A stretch of DNA of 41,828 bases, taken from the NCBI GenBank assembly GCA_007127095.1, contig SKZY01000254.1, positions 1 to 41,828 on the forward strand. The letters are read 5' to 3'. The position numbers and the translations under genes are program-made. The stretch's first letter is position 1, and each line of letters begins with the position of its first letter. Origin of the DNA: Planctomycetaceae bacterium. GTDB lineage: Bacteria; Planctomycetota; Planctomycetia; Pirellulales; Pirellulaceae. This document shows, one piece after another, positions 18,101 through 25,639 of this stretch. Below the pieces are notes generated by a model, which did no database searches, had not been told where the DNA came from, and saw nothing but the letters and a program-made list of their open reading frames with translations.

Positions 18101-19675
18101 CGGGATGCGGCGTCCCTCGGTCGACACGATCGGTATTTCGACGAGTTCACGCCGCACCGGGCCGATGCGGCGGTAGACCCGCGACTTCTTCGAGACCGGT
18201 TCGAACAAGTCCACGGATCGACCGATCGATTCGGAGGGACCGAGCAACAGGTAACCGTCCTGAATCAGGGCGAAGTGAAACAGGGTAACCACTTTCTGCT
18301 GCACGTCCGGTTCTAAATAGATCAGCAGATTGCGACACGAAATCAGATCGAGCCTTGAGAACGGCGCGTCACTGATCAGGTTTTGTAGGGCGAAACAGAT
18401 CGACTCACGAAGTTGCTTGTTGACCTGGTAGTGATTCTCGTCCGACTGGATGAAGAACCGCTTCAACCGCTCGGACGAGACGTCACCGGCGATGCTGGCG
18501 GGATAGATGCCGATACGAGCCACGTCGAGCGCTTGCTCGTCGATATCACTGGCGAATATCTGGACGTTGACCGGTTTGTCGGCCGCGGCAAACCCTTCGA
18601 ACAGCAGCATGGCGACCGAATAGGCTTCCTCCCCGGTGGCGCAACCCGGTATCCAAACACGAACCGGCGCATCACGACTCTGGCGTTTGACGAGTGCCGG
18701 AATGATCTGTTGCTCGAGCGCGCGAAACGCCTCCGACTCGCGGAAGAATGCCGTGACGTTGATCAGCAGGTCTTGTTGCAACGCCGCCAGCTCGTCGGGA
18801 TTCTCGAGGAGCAAGTCGACGTAGTCGGCGATCTGGTCGATCTGGGACAAGCTCATCCGCCGCTGCACGCGGCGGATCAGCATATTCTTGCGATAGCTGT
18901 GGAAATCATACTTGGTCCGCGCCCGCAACACGGCGAGGACACGGCCGAGCCCTTCTACCGCATCTTCCGACCGCGACACCAGTCGCTCGTCTCGGTTCAG
19001 GTACGGCTGTTGGATATACTTGAGCAATACCGGCGGCATCTCCTCAGGCGGCAGTACGTAATCGACGACGCCGGAAAGGATCGCACTGCGCGGCATTTGG
19101 TCGTATTCGGCGGTATCGGGGTCTTGTGCGATCACCAGTCCGCCGGCCAGCTTAATCTCACGGAGGCCGGGTGTGCCGTGACTGCCGGTGCCTGACAACA
19201 CGATGCCGATGGACCGCTCATGCTGATCTACGGCTAGCGACCGCAGAAAAGAATCGATCGCTGTCTGCAAACCGCGTGGCTGCGGCGGGGTGCTCAGTCG
19301 CAAGACACCCTCTGAAAGGGTCAGGTACTTATTCGGTGGGATGACGTAAACGCGGTTTGAGCTGACCACTGTACCGTCTTGAACCTCCACGACCGGCATC
19401 GTCGTCTCGCGGGCCAACAGTTCGGCCATCAGGCTTTCGTGCGTCGGATCGAGATGGGGAACGAGCACGAACGCCATCCCGCTATCAACGGGCATCGCCC
19501 TCAGGAGCTTCTTCAGCGCATTCAACCCGCCCGCCGAGGCACCGATACCGACGATGGGACCAGCGGACTTGGCCGACTTGGCCACGGCGTGGCCGTCGGA
19601 TCGAAGCGTGCCGGGATTCGCCCCCGATCGTGCCAGACCGTTCGCTGCCCGCTCCCTCGGTTTCTCATCGGCCAT
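15176..19675 (-). CDS. CheB-CheR-PAS hybrid histidine kinase
   Basis: 1499 residues from ATG 19675 (preceded by GGGAA; the frame runs on to 19945 but that extension is arginine-rich and lacks homology). Domains: CheB-like methylesterase (about 40-220), CheR-like methyltransferase with SAM motif PGCATGEEAYS (about 230-480), a coiled coil built on repeated S/NEEL units, PAS10 and several PAS domains, then a HisKA_3-type dimerisation domain with phospho-acceptor His1287 (ELHDGTGQ) and an HATPase_c ending DNGVGVD. In CheB, Ser47 and His74 are present, but the expected catalytic Asp in GTGSxG is His166. The DHp type matches the NarL-type regulator directly downstream. CheB/CheR here are likely sensory or regulatory rather than chemoreceptor-modifying, since no chemoreceptor is nearby. 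Confidence 0.93.
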   Translation of the reverse strand: MADEKPRERAANGLARSGANPGTLRSDGHAVAKSAKSAGPIVGIGASAGGLNALKKLLRAMPVDSGMAFVLVPHLDPTHESLMAELLARETTMPVVEVQDGTVVSSNRVYVIPPNKYLTLSEGVLRLSTPPQPRGLQTAIDSFLRSLAVDQHERSIGIVLSGTGSHGTPGLREIKLAGGLVIAQDPDTAEYDQMPRSAILSGVVDYVLPPEEMPPVLLKYIQQPYLNRDERLVSRSEDAVEGLGRVLAVLRARTKYDFHSYRKNMLIRRVQRRMSLSQIDQIADYVDLLLENPDELAALQQDLLINVTAFFRESEAFRALEQQIIPALVKRQSRDAPVRVWIPGCATGEEAYSVAMLLFEGFAAADKPVNVQIFASDIDEQALDVARIGIYPASIAGDVSSERLKRFFIQSDENHYQVNKQLRESICFALQNLISDAPFSRLDLISCRNLLIYLEPDVQQKVVTLFHFALIQDGYLLLGPSESIGRSVDLFEPVSKKSRVYRRIGPVRRELVEIPIVSTEGRRIPPRRSEPASLPPRSFKELTERLVLSNYAPASALINRKYEILFIVGPLVDYLEFPAGEPTRDLLSMARQGLRTKVRAACQRAIHGHETAIDADARVKRNHVYVPCTITVRSISEPKEAEGLILVTFQDRAESPLRERDTDDPSGIGLTSDDDESPLVQQLELELNSTREELQSTVEEMESSNEELKASNEEVMSMNKELQSANEELETSKEKLQTLNEELTTVNNQLQDKVGELDTANNDLNNLMAVSDIATVFLDTELQIVRFTPATARLLNLRASDVGRPLRDFAPRFTDDNLLDECQMVLDRLVPVDRELRTAEDRHFLRRILPYRTADNRIVGVAITYVDITTRVQAEAESRHLATAMRDSNDAVTAHTLDGRFIFWNRGAERMYGYRESEALQMNVRDLIPEHIRHEALASIRCIAEGQESESLDTQRVTKSGRTLDIWLTVSKLVDEAGDVVAIATTERDVTNRKQSEAELQQLNDTLEQRVVAQTHEIHLLAEALANLGEGVVITTAGLKWPEPRIVFVNKAMCSITGYQADELIGQTPRILQGERSERQTLSRIKGELAAGRSCLAETVNYRKDGTAYDAELFVTPLLDTAGRQTNFVSIHRDISERKRAESKLREREEQLRAVLDTAADAIVIIDRYGIIKTINFASQKMFGYREDELLGQNVKLLMAKPYGEHLEGHLARHLETGSERFLDIRQEVVGRRRDGSTFPAGLAVSEVDHLGLFTAIIRDMTSLKEMEKHVLNIAAEEQRRIGQELHDGTGQELTGLSFFAGTIEEILHGVVSRDIEGRAMRLLEEADFLRLEKTSDRLSRGLAEANRHVQRLSHGILPVQIDAEGLRSALEELAATTDAQNNISCRLECSGPVVMPNNITALHLYRIAQEAVNNALKHSQADQIRISLRQSADKIILAVSDNGVGVDVDGTDASDRKGQGMGLRTMQYRAGMIGGTMRVERQAEGGMLVSCVILLGEG

Positions 19676-19967
19676 CTTCGATTCCCTGTGGCGCCGCGAT
19701 TCGGCGTTTCCGGTTTGCGACGGTGGTGGTCTTTCCCCGCGGACCGGTGCGATTTCGACTCGCCAGCGGAGACGCGGCGATTGTAACAAGCGGTTGCACC
19801 GATCGACATGGCGGATTTCACCACGAGCAGAATGGTCAGCGACTCGATTTGCAATGCTTGCCATCGTTGGCATACTTCGGCAACAACGATCGGGACGCCT
19901 CCTCGGCAGAGGCGTTGGCCGTTGAGCATGCCATCCATTCGACACACAGCAAGCCGGAGTGGCCTCG
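19676..19967. other. Divergent intergenic region between kinase and pseudo-receiver
   Basis: About 290 bases should contain promoters for both directions. I could not find a convincing consensus pair on either strand. The kinase frame runs through most of it but lacks coding character. No palindrome of note. Confidence 0.4.
19956..19959 (+). promoter_or_regulatory. Ribosome binding site fixing the pseudo-receiver start
   Basis: GGAG at 19956-19959 lies 8 bases before ATG 19968. It overlaps the in-frame GTG at 19959, so that earlier start is unlikely. Confidence 0.55.
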
Positions 19968-20378
19968 ATGCGAGTTCTGATTACGGGTGCGGACGAGACC
20001 TTTCTCGAGATCTTGCAGTCCTACTTGTGGGACCGCGGGCACGAAACCGAGATCGCCACGACCGGGCTGGAGTGCATGGCGATCGTGCGTGAGTTCGTCC
20101 CCGAGGTACTGGTCCTGGGAGACGAACTGCTGTGGGGCGGCTGCGACGGCGTCTTGGCCCTGATGGGTGAGTCGTTCGCGCTTGTACCGAAAAGTGTCAT
20201 CTTGATCAGCGAGAATCGACACTACCGATCACTGCCACTCGGACTGCGTTGGAGCATCGTCAAGATCCTGCATAAGCCGTTTCGACTCGGCGACCTGACC
20301 GCTTGTATCGACGACGCAAATCGAACGACAAAGTCCGGCAGGGCCCCCTATCATTGGACCGCAGGAGCCCATCATTGA
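19968..20378 (+). CDS. Degenerate receiver (pseudo-receiver) protein
   Basis: 136 residues forming one CheY-like receiver fold and nothing else. The usual acidic pair after strand 1 is Gly7-Ala8 (with Asp9 next). The phospho-acceptor after strand 3 is Gly51 followed by Asp52, within VLVLGDELLWGG, where relatives have VLVLDxELPWGG. The conserved Lys103 in HKPF and Ser81 remain. Loss of the acceptor Asp suggests it is not phosphorylated in the normal way and may act as a constitutive or ligand-gated adaptor. It diverges from the CheB-CheR kinase gene. The fold is clear; function is inferred. Confidence 0.8.
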   Translation: MRVLITGADETFLEILQSYLWDRGHETEIATTGLECMAIVREFVPEVLVLGDELLWGGCDGVLALMGESFALVPKSVILISENRHYRSLPLGLRWSIVKILHKPFRLGDLTACIDDANRTTKSGRAPYHWTAGAHH

Positions 20379-20707
20379 ATGCCTGCTAACGACTGGAAAT
20401 CATAACGAAGGAAGCCAGCGTATCAACGCAATTGCATGCCAGGCCCCCGTCACGAACAGGAGACCCGATCGCGGCCGTGTCAACCACGGCCGCGACTTGA
20501 TCCACGAGTCAGGCAGCCACCTCGATTTACTCGAAGGATACTCACATCCCATCGCGAGCGCCGACTGGTATGTGAGGTTGAGGCAGTTCTGGCCTGGCGG
20601 GAAGGTGCTGAAACAGTAGGGCATACAGTGACTCAAGGACTTGATTGGCGGGGAAGTTCGCAATGGTCGCTTTCACACGTTACGTCGACAGGAGACAGAA
20701 AGAATTC
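20379..20707. other. Intergenic region with a strong hairpin
   Basis: About 330 bases without a recognisable gene. An 87-codon minus-strand frame has no support. The stretch holds the perfect hairpin at 20469-20495 and the ribosome binding site (AGGAGA, 20690-20695) of the next gene. Confidence 0.5.
20469..20495. repeat. Perfect 11-bp inverted repeat with 5-base loop
   Basis: CGCGGCCGTG (20470-20479), loop TCAAC, CACGGCCGCG (20485-20494); one flanking T-A pair extends the stem to 11. It is very GC-rich and stable but is followed by CTTGATCC, not a T-run, so it is not a standard intrinsic terminator. It lies about 90 bases after the pseudo-receiver stop and could stabilise an mRNA end or bind a protein. 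Confidence 0.6.
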
Positions 20708-21130
20708 ATGAATCGTTCATTATTGATCATTGAAGACGATCTCGACGAACTCGATTTTCTCGCCCGTCGTTTCTTCCGCTCCGGCTATCACGTCTTCAGT
20801 GCGAATCACCCCCACCAGGCCCTCGAGGTGGCTAGAGTCCGACAGTTTCACGTCGCGATAATCGACCTGAGCCTTCGGGATAGGGACCGCATTGAGTTCG
20901 TGAGAAGCTTGAAGCGTTACCAGGATTTTGTGCAGCTCATCGTCTTGTCTCGCTATCACAAAGACCGAGAGTTTCAAGCCAAAAAAGAGGGTGCCTTCGC
21001 CTTCCTCTCGAAGCCCTGCACATGGGCCAATTTGGAACTGGCGGTGGAGGACGCGTGGGACCGGGCATGGAGCGAACGGCGGAGGAGTGAGCGACCGGCG
21101 AAGGGCAAACGAACGACGCTTTCAAGGTAA
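20708..21130 (+). CDS. Single-domain response regulator receiver
   Basis: 140 residues. All receiver positions are intact: Glu9-Asp10-Asp11 (IEDD), phospho-acceptor Asp53 (IIDLSLRD), Ser in LIVLSRY and Lys in FLSKP. The tail after the receiver is basic (SERRRSERPAKGKR) and has no output domain. ATG 20708 follows AGGAGA; an earlier in-frame start at 20645 adds unconserved residues. It probably receives phosphate from a hybrid kinase, perhaps the CheB-CheR kinase next door, and works by protein contact. The contrast with the degenerate receiver just upstream is notable. Confidence 0.9.
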   Translation: MNRSLLIIEDDLDELDFLARRFFRSGYHVFSANHPHQALEVARVRQFHVAIIDLSLRDRDRIEFVRSLKRYQDFVQLIVLSRYHKDREFQAKKEGAFAFLSKPCTWANLELAVEDAWDRAWSERRRSERPAKGKRTTLSR

Positions 21131-21148
21131 AACCGCCGGTACGGATAC

Positions 21149-21532
21149 ATGGATCACTCAGAGGCTTACGAAGACACAGAATCCACGGCGTCAGGGAAGC
21201 CCCTCGGGCCACATCACGACGGGGGTCACCGTGAGGACGCGATTATCAAAGCGATCGAAATGCGTTTACTAGGCAGCCCCCACTTCGCCCTGCGATCGAT
21301 CACGACCGAACTCCGTCAGGGCGTCATCGTCCTGCGTGGCCGGGTCGCGTCTGACTATCTCAAGTTCATGGCGCAAGAAACGGTACGGGGCATCGAGGGT
21401 GTCAGCGTGATTATCAATGCTTTGGAAGTCGCTCGAGAGACGAGCGATTTCGGTGATCGCGATGAGGCACTCGAACACGACCACGATGACTCTTCTGAGC
21501 CGATGTCGAACGATGGAGACATCGTGGGATGA
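21149..21532 (+). CDS. BON-domain protein
   Basis: 127 residues with one BON domain at about 28-95: a helix with EDAIIKAIEMRLL, then strands in ITTELRQGVIVLRGRV, a helix YLKFMAQETVRGIEGV and a final strand VSVIINALEV. The N-terminus is polar with no signal peptide, so unlike OsmY-type BON proteins it looks cytoplasmic. The C-terminus is acidic (EHDHDDSSE). It follows the receiver gene by 18 bases and is probably in the same operon. BON domains commonly bind membranes or surfaces under stress. Function here is unknown. Confidence 0.8.
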   Translation: MDHSEAYEDTESTASGKPLGPHHDGGHREDAIIKAIEMRLLGSPHFALRSITTELRQGVIVLRGRVASDYLKFMAQETVRGIEGVSVIINALEVARETSDFGDRDEALEHDHDDSSEPMSNDGDIVG

Positions 21533-21534
21533 TT

Positions 21535-21551
21535 TGCTGCGAAACGCAGCA
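21535..21551. repeat. Short hairpin after the BON gene
   Basis: TGCTGCG, loop AAA, CGCAGCA: a perfect 7-bp stem three bases after the BON stop. The sequence after it is GCAATTG with no T-run. It could be a weak attenuator or mRNA-end structure between the BON and GSSGG genes. Confidence 0.4.
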
Positions 21552-21607
21552 GCAATTGTGATTTCCGGAGTTACTTCTTCCTCGAAAAATGAGAAAGGCA
21601 CACAGAG

Positions 21608-21985
21608 ATGAAACGGATCGGATTGTTGGTGGCGTTATCGGTCATGCTGGTCGCTTCGAGTGGCATGGCACAAGCGGGTTGGGGCAGTTCCGGGGGCGGT
21701 AGCAGCGGAGGCCACGCCGCCCACTACGGTAGTAGCGGTGGAAGCAGCGGTGGCAGTAGCGGTGGAAGCAGCGGCGGGCACGTCGCCGGATACGGCAGCA
21801 GCGGTGGCAGCAGCGGCGGTTTCCTGTCGCGTCTGCGTCATCGCCGGGCCGCGCGTCATGCGAGTTACGGCAGCAGCGGCCAAAGCTTCCGCGGCTATGG
21901 CAGCAGTGGTGGCAGCAGTGGTGGCAGCTATGGCAGCAGTGGCGGGGCCTATCGAGCCTATGGATACGGTTCGAGCGGTCGTTGA
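21608..21985 (+). CDS. Secreted GSSGG-repeat protein
   Basis: 125 residues. A signal peptide covers residues 1-23 (MKRIGLLVALSVMLVASSG, ending MAQAG). The mature part is nearly all glycine, serine and tyrosine in GSSGG units, broken by a basic segment RLRHRRAARH near 76-86. The DNA is repetitive too: four 12-base units encoding SSGG at 21731-21778. No fold or enzyme motif is visible. Such proteins recur in planctomycetes, but no function is known to me; a surface, matrix or phosphate/metal-binding role would be speculation. It follows the signalling genes on the same strand, about 75 bases after the BON gene. Confidence 0.75.
   Translation: MKRIGLLVALSVMLVASSGMAQAGWGSSGGGSSGGHAAHYGSSGGSSGGSSGGSSGGHVAGYGSSGGSSGGFLSRLRHRRAARHASYGSSGQSFRGYGSSGGSSGGSYGSSGGAYRAYGYGSSGR
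21731..21778 (+). repeat. Four 12-base tandem repeats encoding SSGG
   Basis: Units of the form AGYAGCGGYGGN repeat four times in frame (residues 42-57). Differences are confined to third codon positions. Looser SSGG copies occur downstream in the gene. In-frame expansion or loss would change protein length without a frameshift. Confidence 0.75.
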
Positions 21986-22035
21986 TCGTCTCGACGCGGA
22001 TCGTTCATCGCGACAAGCCTGTCGGCCGAATCCGA

Positions 22036-22788
22036 TCAGGGTTTGGCCTTTTCTAACATCGCCCGAACTCGGGCTTGCTCTTTTTCGAGGGCGGCTGGGG
22101 GGACGGGCAGCGGCTGGAAGTTGGGGTCGGGGATGAGCGGTTCGTCGGCGGGGATCGTCCGCATCCGGAGGTTGCGGAACCAGACATCTTGGCCATGATC
22201 TTGCAGATAAAGCTTGCCACCACGACCCGTCAAATCGCCACCGCGGATGCTCAACAGTTTGACTTGGTCTGCCCACTTGGCGTCGTTGTAATCGAATGAC
22301 AGCACCCGCTCTCCGTTGAGCCAGTGCTCGATCACCGAGTCTTTGCAGATAATCCGGGCGGTATTCCACTGGCCATACGGTAACGCGGCTCGCTTGCTGG
22401 GCGCCATGCAGAAAAAGAGTGATGCCGCCGCCTGCCGTGGGTTCTCGCCATAAGGGCTGTGTTCGTCGTCGAGTACCTGATACTCGACCTGGCCCGGGCG
22501 GTAATAGACACCGCTGTTGCACCCTTTCGAAACCTTCCATTCGAATCGCAATTCGAAATCGTCGGGAACGAGCTCCGCGGTGTAGGTCAGATTGCCTCCA
22601 TTTCGTACCCGGGCGAAGACACCGTCTTGAATCTTCCAATTGCCGCTGTGCTCCCAGCCCGCAAAGCTCTGGCCATCGAACAGCTCGACAAACCCGAGTT
22701 CCTTTTCCACTGGCTCGATCGCTGCTGCGACCAGTGGACAGATCGCGGATAGGAGAAGCACGGCGGCGACGAATGAAAAGATTTTCAT
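22036..22788 (-). CDS. Secreted DUF1080 (3-keto-disaccharide hydrolase fold) protein
   Basis: 250 residues from ATG 22788, which yields a signal peptide (IFSFVAAVLLLSAICPLVAAA); the frame extends to 22893 but would overlap the upstream gene. The DUF1080 (PF06439) pattern is clear: FVELFDGQSFAGW, WKIQDGVFA, FELRFEWKVSKGCNSGVYYR, VEYQVLDDEH, then GQWNTARI and IEHWLNGERV and a final GGKLYLQDHG. The fold is a concanavalin-like jelly roll; members cleave or bind sugars, including 3-keto-glycosides. It begins 7 bases after the sorbosone-dehydrogenase-like gene, so the two are co-transcribed. Together they suggest oxidation then cleavage of a sugar outside the membrane, which is an inference. Confidence 0.9.
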   Translation of the reverse strand: MKIFSFVAAVLLLSAICPLVAAAIEPVEKELGFVELFDGQSFAGWEHSGNWKIQDGVFARVRNGGNLTYTAELVPDDFELRFEWKVSKGCNSGVYYRPGQVEYQVLDDEHSPYGENPRQAAASLFFCMAPSKRAALPYGQWNTARIICKDSVIEHWLNGERVLSFDYNDAKWADQVKLLSIRGGDLTGRGGKLYLQDHGQDVWFRNLRMRTIPADEPLIPDPNFQPLPVPPAALEKEQARVRAMLEKAKP

Positions 22789-22795
22789 GATGAAC

Positions 22796-25606
22796 TCACT
22801 TTGTGACAGCGGGAGCTTCGGTGGGAACGATCGGAGCAGGCCCCGCTTCGAGGAAGCGAAGCAGGTCGAGGATCTCTGTTTTGGAAAGGCCATTGAGCAG
22901 TCCCTCCGGCATGGCGGAGTTTTTGGAAACCTGCCGATCCTCGATCTCGGATCGGTCGATGAGCGTTAAATCTTGTGGCATCAGCAAGTTGGTAGCGATT
23001 TGGATCACGCTTTCATCTTCCCGGATGACATTACCGACCACCACTTGGCCGCTTTCGAGCAGGAACTGTGAAGTTTGGTACTTCGGGTGGATTTCGAGAG
23101 CGGGCTCGATGATGTGACGCAGTAGCTTTTCACCTCGGAACTTCTTGACCGATTCGACCAGGTCGGGCCCCGATTCGGCGCCGTAGCCGGATACCGAGTG
23201 GCATTGCAGGCACTGGGCTTTGAGAAAGGCCTGGCGACCGCGCGCGATAGCGGCCGGATCGGCGGTTTCGGTGCTGACACGTTCGCCGATGTCGGAAAAG
23301 TCGCTCATCGTCCAGGCGTTTTGGACCGTCGGAGTTCGGGCCGCTTCGATCCGGGCGAATTCGGGGTCGGATAGTTTTTCTAGGTAGCCGACCAATTGGT
23401 TGATCTGTTTCTCGGTGAGGATGCCACCGACAGGAGGCATCAGGTTTTCTGGATAACCGTCGACCAACAGGGCGTTAGGGTCCTGGATCGAATGCCGCAG
23501 ATATTGTCTGTCAGCCTGGACTTCGAAGGTTTTGCCGGTTTGCTGGTCGCGGACCTTTCGTGTTGAGCCTGCCAGGTTCAGGAAGCTGGGACCGACGAGT
23601 CGCGAGCCATCGAGACTATGGCACGAGGCGCAGTAGTTTTGGTAGAGCACTCGGCCGGCGTTACCTGGTGAGAATTGGAAGTACGGCTTGTTGGTCAGCA
23701 AGGCTCGCCTGGGCGGATTGCGCACATCACCCGGCTTTCCGACCGGAATTCGGTTGACGGTATACCACAGCTCACCGGCCCACAGCGGTTGGCCACTTTC
23801 CGAGGAGAACGATTCGGGGAGTCGCAGATGCACGACCTCATCCTCAATCATCTCGGGCAGTTCCAAAAAGACTCTTCGCCGATCGGAAGAGACGGTTGCC
23901 GAAGCGACTTCGGTCTGTCGATAGCGGACCTTCGCCCCGCCATAGGTCTGGGTCGCTTGATAGCCCCACTGGGTGACAAAGTAGCTTGCTGGGTCCCAAC
24001 CGCTTCCCGTGGCCAGCGGCAGGCTGAACTCGATTTCCAAGCCGTTGGAACGAATCCGAGCGGCGAGCGGTTCGAAGACTTCCTGGCCCGTATAGCGAAT
24101 CCGAGTCAACCCGCTGACCCGGTCGATGAAATCCCAATCGTTCCCGCGGGCGATGCCGCCGGCGTACAGTTCACCTTCCGGGGTCAAGGCAAATCGATGG
24201 AACAGGTGTTGAAAGCCCTGAGAGAATGGGAAAACGGCTCCTTGCACCACCCCTTCGGATTCTTCCAGAAATGCCCGTTGGAGTCCGCCAAAGGTCGCAT
24301 CGCCGAACAGCACGTGACCGGCGAAGTGGCCCCAGGTTTCCGGCAGCGTAATCGGTTGCGTCGGTGAGGCGGCGATCTCTCCTTGAGGCAGCCAAACCGC
24401 TGGCGGAGTCGCTTGTGGTCGATCGAGTGGATGCCAGGGCGGGACGCTCCGGAACTGGTAGAAGCCATCCTGTTGCACATGGATCAGTTTGTTGGCTGGG
24501 AGCCATTCCCCTTGGTTATCGGTGACCAGCAGTGCCCCGTCGAGGCCGAGGCCGATCCCGTCGGGAGTCCGCAACCCGCCGGCGATGATTTCGGTTTGCC
24601 CGGTGCCGATATCGACCTGCACCAGACTGCCCCGCAGCGGTGCTTGGTAATTGTCTTTGCCCCGCCGGGCCATCCCGACACTGCTGGAAAAAGAGAGTTT
24701 TGAATCGCGGATCACCGCCCCGAACAGGTATTCGTGATAGTCGAGGGTGCTTTCCCAATCGTGCGACAGGCAGCGATAGGTTTCGAATCGGCCGTCACCA
24801 TCCTCATCGATCAACTCGGTCGCCTGATTCTTCTCGGTGACAAAGATCCGCTGACCGGAAATCGCCAGCCCCATCGGTTCGGAGAGGCCTTGGGCGATCA
24901 GCCGAAATGGCGGGGCTTCACGCTCGGAGACGGCATCGAGATCGAGCGAAAACAGCTCCCCTTCCCAGGTCGTGAATAAAAGTTCTCGGGGCCCTCGCAT
25001 CGCCATCCCGGTGACCCGCAGTGGGCGATCGTCGTCGCGAAGGTCGATCGCGTCGAGGGCCGGGTGACGTTCGGTCAGTTTGCGTCCGAAACCGGGTGAG
25101 GCGTCCGGCACCGTCGGTTCTTCCAGGTTGGTGACCAGCGACAGATTCCCCGGCTTCGTTCCCTCCACGATCAGCTTGCGGAACTTGACCGGCTGCGGAT
25201 AGGTGGTGCCCGATGGCGGAACCAGCAGCACCAGGATCGGCAAGCCGGCCCGGACGCGAAAGGTTCCCAGTTCCGCCCGACTCCACTCTCCACCGGTTGT
25301 CGGCTCGACATCCCAGAAACGGTCCATCGCGTCAAAGGAAAGTTGATACTTCTGATTGAGTGGCTGGGTCGACGCGTACTCGACGGCGACCGTGACCTGA
25401 TCGGCTTGTTCCGCCTGCAGATACCAACCGATGATCGCGCCGCGGCCGCGGGTGATTTCCAGGACGTCGTCATTCCACTGATTGGGGCCCTTGGAAAAGA
25501 TCGCCTTGGCTGGGAGATCGAGTAAGCGGCTCGGGTCGGCCGCTTGGCCTACGGTGCAGCCCACGAGCGAGAAGACCAGGCAGCAAACGATTCGGAGGCG
25601 ATTCAT
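22796..25606 (-). CDS. Sorbosone-dehydrogenase-like beta-propeller with two haem c sites
   Basis: 936 residues with a signal peptide (VCCLVFSLVGCTVGQA; a cysteine near its end could also be a lipidation site). An N-terminal beta-sandwich (about 25-160) resembles a sugar-binding module. A PVC-type glucose/sorbosone dehydrogenase-like propeller spans about 190-510, with GLSEPMGLAI, TPDGIGLGLDG and VTDNQGEW. The C-terminus holds two cytochrome c segments: CASCH at 659-663 and CLQCH at 799-803, the latter followed by the V/Q-rich haem-binding region common in planctomycetes. It likely oxidises a sugar or alcohol and passes electrons to haem. The gene sits between an unrecognised exported protein and the DUF1080 gene, all on one strand. 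Confidence 0.88.
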   Translation of the reverse strand: MNRLRIVCCLVFSLVGCTVGQAADPSRLLDLPAKAIFSKGPNQWNDDVLEITRGRGAIIGWYLQAEQADQVTVAVEYASTQPLNQKYQLSFDAMDRFWDVEPTTGGEWSRAELGTFRVRAGLPILVLLVPPSGTTYPQPVKFRKLIVEGTKPGNLSLVTNLEEPTVPDASPGFGRKLTERHPALDAIDLRDDDRPLRVTGMAMRGPRELLFTTWEGELFSLDLDAVSEREAPPFRLIAQGLSEPMGLAISGQRIFVTEKNQATELIDEDGDGRFETYRCLSHDWESTLDYHEYLFGAVIRDSKLSFSSSVGMARRGKDNYQAPLRGSLVQVDIGTGQTEIIAGGLRTPDGIGLGLDGALLVTDNQGEWLPANKLIHVQQDGFYQFRSVPPWHPLDRPQATPPAVWLPQGEIAASPTQPITLPETWGHFAGHVLFGDATFGGLQRAFLEESEGVVQGAVFPFSQGFQHLFHRFALTPEGELYAGGIARGNDWDFIDRVSGLTRIRYTGQEVFEPLAARIRSNGLEIEFSLPLATGSGWDPASYFVTQWGYQATQTYGGAKVRYRQTEVASATVSSDRRRVFLELPEMIEDEVVHLRLPESFSSESGQPLWAGELWYTVNRIPVGKPGDVRNPPRRALLTNKPYFQFSPGNAGRVLYQNYCASCHSLDGSRLVGPSFLNLAGSTRKVRDQQTGKTFEVQADRQYLRHSIQDPNALLVDGYPENLMPPVGGILTEKQINQLVGYLEKLSDPEFARIEAARTPTVQNAWTMSDFSDIGERVSTETADPAAIARGRQAFLKAQCLQCHSVSGYGAESGPDLVESVKKFRGEKLLRHIIEPALEIHPKYQTSQFLLESGQVVVGNVIREDESVIQIATNLLMPQDLTLIDRSEIEDRQVSKNSAMPEGLLNGLSKTEILDLLRFLEAGPAPIVPTEAPAVTK

Positions 25607-25639
25607 GGCAGGGAGCCCATGCGGGCGGTATTCGTTGAG

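Noticed and set aside
18413-19195. 260-codon plus-strand frame
   Set aside because: Antisense to the CheB-CheR part of the kinase, with no recognisable domain.
19676-19945. N-terminal extension of the hybrid kinase
   Set aside because: Arginine/proline-rich, lies in the divergent promoter region and precedes a good ATG with a ribosome binding site.
20400-20663. 87-codon minus-strand frame
   Set aside because: No ribosome binding site or domain, and it contains the strong hairpin.
21731-21778. CRISPR-like periodicity
   Set aside because: The 12-base units are directly adjacent without spacers and encode SSGG in frame.
21635-22639. 334-codon minus-strand frame
   Set aside because: Antisense to the GSSGG repeats and out of frame with the DUF1080 gene; the Ala/Thr-rich runs are a by-product of the repeats.
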